From positions 45,599-109,598 of the forward strand of contig NZ_BOPO01000007.1 in the NCBI RefSeq assembly GCF_017312725.1: a DNA stretch of 64,000 bases. The letters are read 5' to 3'. This stretch comes from Actinocatenispora comari. Its GTDB lineage: Bacteria; Actinomycetota; Actinomycetes; Mycobacteriales; Micromonosporaceae. This document shows, piece by piece, positions 56,316 through 63,023 of the stretch. A program made the translations under genes and the position numbers. Every line of letters begins with the position of its first letter. Within the stretch, counting starts at the first letter, position 1. Below the pieces are notes generated by a model that saw only the letters and a program-made list of their open reading frames with translations, did no database searches and was not told the DNA's origin.

Positions 56316-56344
56316 GCCGCCCGGCCTTGGAGATACCGGGCGGC
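56316..56344 (-). terminator. Hairpin terminator of the XRE regulator gene
   Basis: Arms GCCGCCCGG and CCGGGCGGC with an 11-base loop, 57 bases past the regulator's stop on the minus strand; a second inverted repeat (GGCGCGGC/GCCGCGCC) is just beyond. Confidence 0.5.
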
Positions 56345-56400
56345 GCCGTGACCGAGGCTACCCGCCGGTGTACCGCGGAACCCGGTCGATGGTGGGCTGG

Positions 56401-57198
56401 TCAGCGGTTGCGGAGGTAGGTGGCGGTGGGGTCGTCGGCGGGGTAGAAGGACTCGATGGCGAGTTCGGCGACGGTGACGTCGAGCGGGGTGCCGAAGACC
56501 GCGGTGGTGGAGAAGAAGGACAGCTCGACGTCGCGGTAGCGGTAGCGCAGCGGGACGACGACGCTGCCCGGCCCGGCCATGTCGATCTCCGGTTCCGGGT
56601 CGGCGCAGGGGTAGTCGGCGAGTTCGCGGTACAGCTCGGCGAGGGCGACGTCGGCGGTGGCCTCGGCCTGGTGCCGGAGCCGGCCGAGCAGGTGGGCGCG
56701 CCACTGGCCGAGGTTCGCGATGCGCGGCGCCATCCCGTCCGGGTGCAGCGTGAGCCGCAGCGCGTTGGCGGGCGGTTCCAGCAGGTGCGCGGCGACGCCG
56801 TCGGTGAAGATCTCGATCGCCGGGTTGGCGTCGATCAGCGTCCAGGTCCGGTCGACGACGACCGCCGGGTACGGCCGGTGTCCGGCCAGCACCTGCCGCA
56901 GCGCCGAGCACACCGAACCGAGGTCCGGCGAGTTCAGGTCGTGCTCCGGGTACGCGGGGGCGTAGCCGCCGGCGAGCAGCAGCGCGTTGCGCTCGCGCAG
57001 CGGTACCTCCAGCCGTTCGGCCAGTTTGAGGATCATCTGGCTGGTCGGCCGGGACCGGCCGGTCTCCACGTAGCTGAGGTGGCGGGTCGAGACGTCGGCG
57101 GACAGCGACAGTTCCAGCTGGCTGAGCCGGCGGCGTTGCCGCCACTCGCGCAGCAGGCTGCCGACCGGCGCCGGCCGGTCTAGGACGTTCGTGGTCAT
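56401..57198 (-). CDS. XRE-family regulator with MmyB-like ligand domain
   Basis: 265 residues. The helix-turn-helix is at about 13-70 (LREWRQRRRLSQLELSLSADVSTRHLSYVETGRSRPTSQMILKLAERL), followed by the MmyB-like (PAS-type) ligand domain with YPAVVVDRTWTLIDANPAIEIF and LRLTLHPDGMAPRIANL. Regulators of this group usually control a divergent oxidoreductase or hydrolase and may sense fatty acids. Here the divergent gene is the alpha/beta hydrolase at 57414, with a perfect 17-bp palindrome between. The start ATG 57198 has no ribosome binding site but a leaderless-type -10. Confidence 0.88.
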   Translation of the reverse strand: MTTNVLDRPAPVGSLLREWRQRRRLSQLELSLSADVSTRHLSYVETGRSRPTSQMILKLAERLEVPLRERNALLLAGGYAPAYPEHDLNSPDLGSVCSALRQVLAGHRPYPAVVVDRTWTLIDANPAIEIFTDGVAAHLLEPPANALRLTLHPDGMAPRIANLGQWRAHLLGRLRHQAEATADVALAELYRELADYPCADPEPEIDMAGPGSVVVPLRYRYRDVELSFFSTTAVFGTPLDVTVAELAIESFYPADDPTATYLRNR

Positions 57199-57205
57199 GG
57201 CCGCC

Positions 57206-57211
57206 ACGGTA
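57206..57211 (-). promoter_or_regulatory. Leaderless-type -10 box of the XRE regulator
   Basis: On the minus strand TACCGT is seven bases before the ATG with no ribosome binding site, the same spacing seen at mqnC. Confidence 0.45.
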
Positions 57212-57316
57212 GGCGAGGCGTCGTCGCGCCCGCCATGTCCGCGGAGATCGACGGCTCGCGTCGCAGCGCATCGCCACGCCGTGCCGGAGCGATGCGAGCG
57301 GTGGTGGCGCGGGGAC

Positions 57317-57333
57317 ATGACCTCGGAGGTCAT
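57317..57333. promoter_or_regulatory. Perfect palindrome ATGACCTC-G-GAGGTCAT (likely operator)
   Basis: A 17-bp perfect inverted repeat in the 215-base gap between the XRE/MmyB-like regulator and the alpha/beta hydrolase, 81 bases before the hydrolase start. Position and symmetry fit the operator of the adjacent dimeric regulator. Confidence 0.6.
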
Positions 57334-57413
57334 CGACGTCATGCGGCGGCTCGACCACAGTGGTGGCAGCACCGAGCCGGAACCACCGGCCGGTCCGATC
57401 CGAGGAGTACGAG

Positions 57414-58235
57414 ATGGCTTCCGTGACCGCCACCGACGGCACCCGCCTCGCCTACGAGGAGTACGGCGTGGGCGCGCCGATCGTGTTCATCGCCGGCTGG
57501 TCGCTGTCGGCCGACATGTGGGAGCACCAGGTGCCGCGGTTCGTCGCCGAGGGGTACCGCTGCGTCATGCTGGATCGCCGCGGCCACGCCCGGTCCGAGC
57601 GGCCGTCCGGCGGGTACGACCTGGACACGCTCTCCGACGACATCCACAGCCTGCTCACCGAGCTGGATCTGCGGGACGTGACGATCGTCGGGCACTCGTT
57701 CGGCGGTGTCGAGGTGGCGCACTACCTGGCCCGGCACGGCTCGGACCGGATCGCCCGGGCGGTGTTGCTGGCCGCCTGCCTGCCGTCGCTGAAGCGCAGC
57801 GCCGCGAACCCGGAGGGGGTTCCGCCGGAGGCGGTCGAGCTGACCATGGCGGAGCTGCGGGCCGACCGGCCGAAGTGGCTGTCCAAGAGCGCGCAGGCGT
57901 ACTTCGCGACGCACCTGTTCAACGACGTGTCGACGGCGTTGATCGACGACACGATCCGGCAGTGCCTGAACGTGGCGCCGATGGCGGCGTTCGCGGTCCA
58001 GGAGGAGTGCCTGAACGCGGCGCACGAGGACACCCTGCCGAACATCGACGTGCCGGTACTGGTGCTGCACGGCGCGGCGGACACGTCGGCGCCGGTGCAC
58101 TTCACCGGTCGGCGCACCGCCGCGGCGATCCCCGGCTGCGTCTACCACGAGTACCCGACCGCCGGCCACGGCCTCTACGTCACGCACGCGGACGTCGTGA
58201 ACACCGACATCCTCGACTTCGTCAAGGCCTCCTGA
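57414..58235 (+). CDS. Alpha/beta hydrolase (chloroperoxidase/esterase-like)
   Basis: 273 residues. TDGTRLAYEEYGVGAPIVFIAGWSLSADMWE, DRRGHARSERP, the nucleophile elbow IVGHSFGGVEVAHYL, a catalytic Asp near VLVLHGAADTSAPVH and His in PTAGHGLYVTHAD form the triad and oxyanion hole of cofactor-free haloperoxidase-like esterases. ATG 57414 follows GAGGAG by six bases. The divergent regulator probably controls it. The DUF1330 gene 103 bases downstream may share the transcript. Confidence 0.85.
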   Translation: MASVTATDGTRLAYEEYGVGAPIVFIAGWSLSADMWEHQVPRFVAEGYRCVMLDRRGHARSERPSGGYDLDTLSDDIHSLLTELDLRDVTIVGHSFGGVEVAHYLARHGSDRIARAVLLAACLPSLKRSAANPEGVPPEAVELTMAELRADRPKWLSKSAQAYFATHLFNDVSTALIDDTIRQCLNVAPMAAFAVQEECLNAAHEDTLPNIDVPVLVLHGAADTSAPVHFTGRRTAAAIPGCVYHEYPTAGHGLYVTHADVVNTDILDFVKAS

Positions 58236-58246
58236 CCCGCCGCACC

Positions 58247-58327
58247 TCGAGCACCGGTCGTATCTCGAGCACCCGGCCTCTCTCGAGCACTGGTCCTACT
58301 TCGAGGACCGGTCCTCTCTCGAACGAA
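58247..58327 (+). repeat. 18-bp tandem repeat leading into the DUF1330 ribosome binding site
   Basis: CTCGAGCACCGGTCGTAT and variants start at 58247, 58265, 58283 and 58301, with a partial unit (CTCGAACGA) at 58319 that merges into the GAAGGAG of the next gene. The array fills the gap between hydrolase and DUF1330 genes, so it is probably transcribed. Confidence 0.85.
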
Positions 58328-58338
58328 GGAGCACGATC

Positions 58339-58683
58339 ATGACCGGCTACGTGCTGGCCCGGCTGAACACTCCGGGGAAACTGCAGCCCGAGGTGTTCGA
58401 GTACCTGGAGCGCATCCAGGGCACGCTCGACCCGTACGGCGGGCGGTTCCTGATCCATGGCGGCAGGGCCGAGGTGAAGGAGGGCGGCTGGTCCGGCGAC
58501 GTGATCCTGCTCGGTTTCCCGACCGCGCAGCACGCCCGCGACTGGTACGACTCCCCGGCGTACCAGCAGATCAAGCACCTGCGCAGCGACCACATCGGCG
58601 GTGACGTCCTGATCATCGAGGGCGAACCGGCCGACCACGACTCCGCCGCCATGGCCGCGGCCCTCCGCGCCGCCCGCTCCTGA
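58339..58683 (+). CDS. DUF1330 family protein
   Basis: 114 residues with the dimeric alpha/beta-barrel (ferredoxin-like) fold of DUF1330: YVLARLNTPGKLQPEVFEYLERIQ, YGGRFLIHGGRAEVKEG and LLGFPTAQHARDWYDSPAYQQI. The conserved His of GGRFLIHGG and the WYDSP segment are intact. Function of the family is unknown. GAAGGAG precedes the ATG. Confidence 0.85.
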   Translation: MTGYVLARLNTPGKLQPEVFEYLERIQGTLDPYGGRFLIHGGRAEVKEGGWSGDVILLGFPTAQHARDWYDSPAYQQIKHLRSDHIGGDVLIIEGEPADHDSAAMAAALRAARS

Positions 58684-58717
58684 GCGGCAGCCGCGACATC
58701 CGACCCGGTCAGCACGG

Positions 58718-58797
58718 CCAACATCCGGCCCGGCCAACATCCGGCCCGGCCAACATCCGGCCCTGCCAAGCTCCGGCCCGGCGACATCCGGCCCGGT
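58718..58797. repeat. 16-bp tandem repeat, five copies
   Basis: CCAACATCCGGCCCGG or close variants start at 58718, 58734, 58750, 58766 and 58782; looser copies flank both sides (from about 58694 to 58810). Located in the 273-base gap between the DUF1330 gene and the Lnt-like gene. Confidence 0.85.
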
Positions 58798-58956
58798 CGT
58801 CATGGCCGACATGCGGTCCGGTCGTCACGGCCGGGGCGAGTGTGGTTGTCCGCAGTGCCCTTCGGTGGTGTTCCGCGCCTGGCCGGCGGTTTGCCGCAGT
58901 GACTCTGGGTTCGTCGGCTTCTAGCGTCGTTCGGGTCGGACGAGATCGAGGGGACC

Positions 58957-60495
58957 ATGACGACGAACACCATCACCCGGATGACCAGCGGATGGCCGAT
59001 GCTCGCGGTCGGCGGCGCGCTGTCGCTGTTCGCGCTGCACGCGACGGGGGATCTGGCCCCGGCCGCGTGGCTGTACGGGATCGCGCTGATCCGGTTCTGC
59101 CGCACCGTACGGGTTCGCCGGGCCGTGCTCGGGGTGGCCGCGGTGACCGCGCTGGACGCCGCCTACTGGATGTACCAGGCCGACCTCGCCGCCTCGCCGG
59201 TCGTGCTGCTGGCGTTGGCGTTCGTGCCGCCGCTGACCGCGCCGTTCGTCGCCGACCGGCTGCTCGCCCGCCGGTTGCCGCCGCTGGCGGGGACCCTGGT
59301 GTATCCGGCGACGAAGGTGGCCTGCGAGTTCCTGGTCGCGTCGGTCACGCCGCTGGGCACGCTGTTCGGCGTGCTCGGCACCACCCAGCATGCGAACCTG
59401 CCGCTGCTGCAACTCGCCAGCGTCACCGGGGTGTACGGGATCAGCTTCGTCGTCGCCTGGGCGGCCCCGGTGGCGAACCTGCTGCTCGAACGGCGCGGAC
59501 CGCGGCCGGTCGTGGCGTACTCGGCGGTCCTGGCGGTGGTGCTCGGCGCCGGTGCGGTACGCCTCGCGTACGCCCCGGTCGACGGGCCCACCGTCCGGGT
59601 CGCCGGGGTCACCGCGTCGCGTGACGCGGTCGCCCGGCTCGGTGACCGGATCCGCCGGTACGACTCGGTGTCGGAGATGCTCGCCGAGGACCCGGCCACG
59701 ATGCGAACGGCCTTCGAACCTGTCAACGCCGACCTGCTGGCGGCGACGGCGCGCGAGGCGCGGGCCGGTGCCCGGATCGTGGTCTGGCCGGAGTCCGGGG
59801 CGCTGGCGGTCGACGACGGGGCCGGTCCGCTGCTCGACCGGGTCCGCCGGGTCGCCGTCAGCCATCGGGTGTACGTGCAGGTCGGCCTCACGACCTACTT
59901 CGCGGCGGCCCCGCAGGTGCGCAACCAGACGGTGTTGATCACCCCGACCGGGGGCACGGCCTGGACCTACGACAAGAGCCACCCGGTGCCGGTGCTGGAG
60001 CCGTACCGGGCGGGGCCGGGGGTGCTGCCGACCACGGACACGAGGTACGGCCGGTTGTCCAGCCTGATCTGCTACGACGCCGACTTCCCCGACCTGGCCA
60101 GGCAGGGTGGCCGGGACGGTGTGGACATCATGCTGATCTCGGCGAACACCTGGGCGGGCATCAAGCGGTTGCACGCGGAGAACGCGATCTTCCGCGCCGT
60201 GGAGAACGGGTACACCATCGTCCGGCAGGCCAGCCGGGGCCAGGCGAACATCGTCGATCGGCAGGGACACACCCTTGCCCTGGACGACTACTTCGACGCC
60301 GACCAGCAGACGGTCGTCGCGTCCGTGCCCGTCTCCGGTGTCCGCACCGTGTACGGGACGGTCGGTGACCTGTTCGCCTGGCTCGCCGTCGTCGTCGCGC
60401 TGGGTCTGCCGGTGTTCGCCGTGGCGCGGCGGCGCCGGGCGGGCCGGGGGCGACACGCCACCGCGGCCGGCTCGGCGGCGGTCGTACACCTCTGA
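58957..60495 (+). CDS. Lnt-like membrane nitrilase (apolipoprotein N-acyltransferase family)
   Basis: 512 residues: about six N-terminal membrane helices to ~195, a carbon-nitrogen hydrolase domain, and a final helix LFAWLAVVVALGLPVFAVA. The triad is complete: Glu279 (VVWPESG), Lys340 (TYDKSHPVP) and Cys372 (SLICYDADFP). Lnt acylates the N-terminal cysteine of lipoproteins, and actinomycetes often have several paralogues, some of unknown substrate. GAGGGG stands directly before the ATG; a TAGCGT -10-like box is at 58922. Followed by a strong bidirectional terminator. Confidence 0.85.
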   Translation: MTTNTITRMTSGWPMLAVGGALSLFALHATGDLAPAAWLYGIALIRFCRTVRVRRAVLGVAAVTALDAAYWMYQADLAASPVVLLALAFVPPLTAPFVADRLLARRLPPLAGTLVYPATKVACEFLVASVTPLGTLFGVLGTTQHANLPLLQLASVTGVYGISFVVAWAAPVANLLLERRGPRPVVAYSAVLAVVLGAGAVRLAYAPVDGPTVRVAGVTASRDAVARLGDRIRRYDSVSEMLAEDPATMRTAFEPVNADLLAATAREARAGARIVVWPESGALAVDDGAGPLLDRVRRVAVSHRVYVQVGLTTYFAAAPQVRNQTVLITPTGGTAWTYDKSHPVPVLEPYRAGPGVLPTTDTRYGRLSSLICYDADFPDLARQGGRDGVDIMLISANTWAGIKRLHAENAIFRAVENGYTIVRQASRGQANIVDRQGHTLALDDYFDADQQTVVASVPVSGVRTVYGTVGDLFAWLAVVVALGLPVFAVARRRRAGRGRHATAAGSAAVVHL

Positions 60496-60532
60496 TCGGC
60501 CGGGGTCGGCCGGAACCGGGGGCCTCCGAAGA

Positions 60533-60565
60533 CGTCCGCACAGCCACCTGGTGGCTGTGCGGACG
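60533..60565. terminator. Perfect 33-bp bidirectional hairpin
   Basis: CGTCCGCACAGCCACC and its exact complement face each other around one T between the convergent Lnt-like and holin-fold genes, close enough to the end of both to terminate either. Confidence 0.75.
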
Positions 60566-60570
60566 CTGCG

Positions 60571-60957
60571 TCAGTCGTCGTTCTTGCCTTCGAGGCGGTC
60601 CGGGATCAGCAGGCTGAGCAGGAAGCTGACGATGGCGACGATCAGCGCGCCCCAGAATCCGGCCCAGAACCCGGAGACGTGGAAGGTGAGTCCGAGCTTG
60701 TCCGACAGGTAGCCGGCGAGCAGGAACAGCAGCGCGTTGACCACGAGTGAGATCAGGCCGAGGGTCAGGATGTACAGCCCGCAGCCGATCACCTTGATGA
60801 TGGGTTTGAGCACCGCGTTGATGATCCCGAAGATCACCGCAACGGCGAGCAGGGAGCCGACCTTGTGCCAGGTCGACCCGGTCAGCGAGATGCCGGGCAG
60901 CAGCGTCGACACCCACAGCGCCACGGCGTTGATGATGATCCTGATCAGTATGCGCAC
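60571..60957 (-). CDS. Phage-holin-fold (PF04020-like) membrane protein
   Basis: 128 residues with four membrane helices. INAVALWVSTLLPGISLTG, VAVIFGIINAVLKPIIKVIGCGLYILTLGLISLVVNALLFLLAGYL is the hallmark of the family once named phage_holin_4_2, which is chromosomal and widespread in bacteria. Nothing else phage-like is near. GTG start at 60957. Confidence 0.88.
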   Translation of the reverse strand: MRILIRIIINAVALWVSTLLPGISLTGSTWHKVGSLLAVAVIFGIINAVLKPIIKVIGCGLYILTLGLISLVVNALLFLLAGYLSDKLGLTFHVSGFWAGFWGALIVAIVSFLLSLLIPDRLEGKNDD

Positions 60958-61297
60958 GTCCTGATCGTCGCATGCCGCGACCAGCGTCGCCGGACAACCG
61001 TGTGGCGTCCGTCATACCGGCCGCCGGAATCATCGTCCGGCCCGGGCCGTTGTGATGAGCGGTCGGTGTGGTTCGAGTCCCCGGGCCTCACCTATTGCCT
61101 TCGCGGAATACCGCACCTTCGGGTGGCTGGAGCCCCGTTGTGCCACTCGCCGAGAGGCGACCGCCATGCCGACCACCCAGGCCGCCCCGGTCCACCAGGA
61201 CCGGGGCGGCCTTGTGTCGGCGGGCCGGTGTCCGGGTGGCCTCGTGCCCGGCGCAATGTCGGTTGTCGGCGGTGCGTGCGGCAGGCACGATGGGGCG
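60958..61297 (+). ncRNA. Candidate structured RNA in a geneless 340-base gap
   Basis: No protein gene is supported here, but structure is dense between 61039 and 61212. There is a GGCCCGG/CCGGGCC pairing (61039-61045 with 61081-61087), a tRNA T-arm-like GGTTCGAGTCC (61070-61080), two TTCG tetraloop-like hairpin tips (61100, 61118; CACC-TTCG-GGTG is clean), a TCGCC-GAGA-GGCGA hairpin with a GNRA loop (61147-61160), and then a 15-bp terminator. A full tRNA cannot be drawn: there is no D or anticodon arm and no matching acceptor. The strand is inferred from the terminator lying on the right. Confidence 0.35.
61179..61212 (+). terminator. 15-bp-stem hairpin terminator
   Basis: AGGCCGCCCCGGTCC and GGACCGGGGCGGCCT with a four-base loop ACCA, followed by TGTG. 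It has no protein gene upstream on the plus strand, so it probably ends the candidate RNA. Terminators of this exact shape often follow stable RNA genes in actinomycetes. Confidence 0.65.
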
Positions 61298-61807
61298 GTG
61301 CTGGAGGTACGGGTACTGACCGGGGACGACTGGCCGCAGTGGCGCGAGGTCCGGCTCGCCGCGCTGTCCGAGGCGCCGTACGCGTACGGCTCCACCTACG
61401 CCGACTGGGTCGACGCGGACGAGCGGCAGTGGCGTGACCGGCTCGACGGCCCCGGCTTCCACAACGTGCTGGTGCTGCTCGACGGTGCACCGGCGGGCAT
61501 CGCCACCGGCATCCCGAGCGGGGAGCCCGGCGTCGCCGAGCTGATCTCGATGTACGTCTGCCCGGCCGCCCGTGGTCACGGCGTCGGCGACCGGCTGATC
61601 GACGAGGTCGCCGCCGCGGCGGCCGCGGCCGGCGCGCACACCCTGCGGCTCAACGTGACGCAGGGCAACGCGCACGCCGGGAACCTGTACGCGCGCAACG
61701 GTTTCCACGACGTCACCCCGAACCCCGATCCGGGCCGGAACGGCGTCCAGTACGAACGCACGATGGTGCGCCGGCTCGACCGGGCGCCCCGTTCGACCCT
61801 GGCCTGA
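61298..61807 (+). CDS. GNAT-family N-acetyltransferase
   Basis: 169 residues with a complete GNAT fold: VRVLTGDDWPQWREVRLAALSEAPYAYGST (strand 1 and helices 1-2), ELISMYVCPAARGHGVGDRLIDEV (strand 4, acetyl-CoA loop RGHGVG) and LRLNVTQGNAHAGNLYARNGFHDV (motif B). The EAPYAYGSTYADW start is common in a group acetylating small amines or ribosomal proteins; substrate unknown. GTG 61298 lacks a ribosome binding site; CACGAT six bases before could make it leaderless. Confidence 0.85.
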   Translation: MLEVRVLTGDDWPQWREVRLAALSEAPYAYGSTYADWVDADERQWRDRLDGPGFHNVLVLLDGAPAGIATGIPSGEPGVAELISMYVCPAARGHGVGDRLIDEVAAAAAAAGAHTLRLNVTQGNAHAGNLYARNGFHDVTPNPDPGRNGVQYERTMVRRLDRAPRSTLA

Positions 61808-61843
61808 CCGCCAGCACGCCGCGCCACCGCCGGCGCGGCCGGT

Positions 61844-62395
61844 TCAGCCGGCCGGGTGCAGGGCGCGGAGAGCGGCGGACACCAGGGCGGCGCGGGTGAC
61901 CGGGGACAGTTCCGCGGTACCGAGGTCGGTGACGGCGGCGAGCGTGCCGTGCTTGGCCGCGGCGTACGCGGCGTGGGCCCGCAGCCGCGCGTCCGCGTCG
62001 CCGGGTGGCGGAACCAGCGCCGCGGTGAGCGCCTCGTTGATGTCCCGGGACCGGTCGAGCAACCGTTCGCGCTGTGCCGCCTGTACCGACGGGTCGCCGT
62101 CGAGCATGCCGGCCATCGCGGACAGTTCGGCGGTCAGGTCGACCACCCGGCCCAGCAACTGCTCGGCGGTCAGCTCGGGTGCCTGCGTCACCAGCTCGTC
62201 GAAGCGCCGGGTCGGCGCGTCGAGCAGCGCCGCGAGGATCTCGTTCTTCGATCGGAAGTGGTGGTAGAGGGCGGCCTTGCTGGTGCCGAGCCGGCCGGCG
62301 AGGTCGGCCACCGAGGTGCCGGCGAATCCGCGCTCGGTGAACAGCTCCAGCGCGCTGTCGAGGATGCGCTGCCGGGTCTGCGCCGCGTCCGCCAT
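61844..62395 (-). CDS. TetR-family transcriptional regulator
   Basis: 183 residues. The DNA-binding domain (RQRILDSALELFTERGFAGTSVADLAGRLGTSKAALYHHFRSKNEIL, about 8-54) is a full TetR helix-turn-helix; the ligand domain is unrelated to a known group. It is divergent from the SnoaL-like gene, and two palindromic sites lie in the 91-base gap, so it probably represses both itself and that gene. Confidence 0.9.
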   Translation of the reverse strand: MADAAQTRQRILDSALELFTERGFAGTSVADLAGRLGTSKAALYHHFRSKNEILAALLDAPTRRFDELVTQAPELTAEQLLGRVVDLTAELSAMAGMLDGDPSVQAAQRERLLDRSRDINEALTAALVPPPGDADARLRAHAAYAAAKHGTLAAVTDLGTAELSPVTRAALVSAALRALHPAG

Positions 62396-62415
62396 GCCGG
62401 GCAGCCTACTTGACG

Positions 62416-62466
62416 ACCGTTCGGTAGGTCCGGCAGAGTAGGCGACCTACCGAACGGTCGGTAGGT
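62416..62466. promoter_or_regulatory. Paired TetR operators
   Basis: ACCGTTCGGTAGGT (62416-62429) is repeated in inverted form as ACCTACCGAACGGT (62445-62458), a 14-bp-arm inverted repeat. The right site extends into its own palindrome CTACCGA-ACGG-TCGGTAG (62447-62464). Both sit between the divergent TetR and SnoaL-like genes, the right one overlapping the ribosome-proximal region of the latter. Confidence 0.7.
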
Positions 62467-62486
62467 AAGCATCGGAGGCGCACGAC

Positions 62487-62831
62487 ATGGACCGGGACGA
62501 GATGATCGGGCTCGCCCGCCGGATGTACGCGGCGGCGAACCAGCACGACCTGGCAGCGGTGGACGAGATCTTCGCGGCGGACTTCCGCGGGGTCGGCATC
62601 ACCGGGCCCGACCAGGTGAAACGGGCCTGGTCCGCGATGATCGAGCGGTGCCCGGACTTCCACGTCGAGCTGGTGGACGCGCTGGTGGACGGGGACCGGA
62701 TGGCACTGCGCGCCACCGTCACCGGCGCCGAACTCGCCACCGGTACCGACGGCTACCTCACCGAATGGGTCCGCGTCGCCGACGGCAGGATCGCCGACCT
62801 CTGGGGCGTCACCAACGTCGCCCTCCGCTGA
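62487..62831 (+). CDS. SnoaL-like (NTF2-fold) protein
   Basis: 114 residues with the SnoaL/ester-cyclase pattern: ARRMYAAANQHDLAAVDEIFAADFRG, WSAMIERCPDFHVELVDALVDGDRMALRATVTG and LTEWVRVADGRIADLWGVTN. It could be an isomerase, cyclase or small-ligand binder; no polyketide genes are near. GGAGG stands before the ATG. Probably controlled by the divergent TetR protein. Confidence 0.85.
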   Translation: MDRDEMIGLARRMYAAANQHDLAAVDEIFAADFRGVGITGPDQVKRAWSAMIERCPDFHVELVDALVDGDRMALRATVTGAELATGTDGYLTEWVRVADGRIADLWGVTNVALR

Positions 62832-62877
62832 TCTGCCGCAGCGGTAGCGACCGACCTGTCGCGGCGGCGACGACACG

Positions 62878-62949
62878 GGCCGGCACCGTGGAACTGGCCG
62901 GCACCGTGGAACTGGCCGGCACCGCGGAACTGGCCGGCACCGTGCTGCC
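62878..62949. repeat. 18-bp tandem repeat, four copies
   Basis: GGCCGGCACCGTGGAACT starts at 62878, 62896, 62914 and 62932 with one or two changes in later copies. It lies between the SnoaL-like gene and the terminator of the convergent ferredoxin oxidoreductase gene. Confidence 0.9.
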
Positions 62950-62973
62950 GGGCCGGCGGCGGCCGCGGACATG

Positions 62974-63010
62974 CGACGGGCCGGTCACCGCAGCGGTGAC
63001 CGGCCCGTCG
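62974..63010 (-). terminator. 18-bp-stem hairpin terminator
   Basis: CGACGGGCCGGTCACCGC and its exact complement around one A, 13 bases beyond the stop of the minus-strand oxidoreductase gene. Confidence 0.75.
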
Positions 63011-63023
63011 TTCGTCCGTCGGA

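Noticed and set aside
60571-60957. A prophage holin
   Set aside because: The family is named after a phage holin, but such proteins are common single chromosomal genes; no lysin, integrase or structural gene is nearby.
61039-61095. A tRNA gene
   Set aside because: GGTTCGAGTCC is a perfect T-loop, but the T-stem has a mismatch, the D and anticodon arms cannot be placed and the acceptor does not pair at the right distance.
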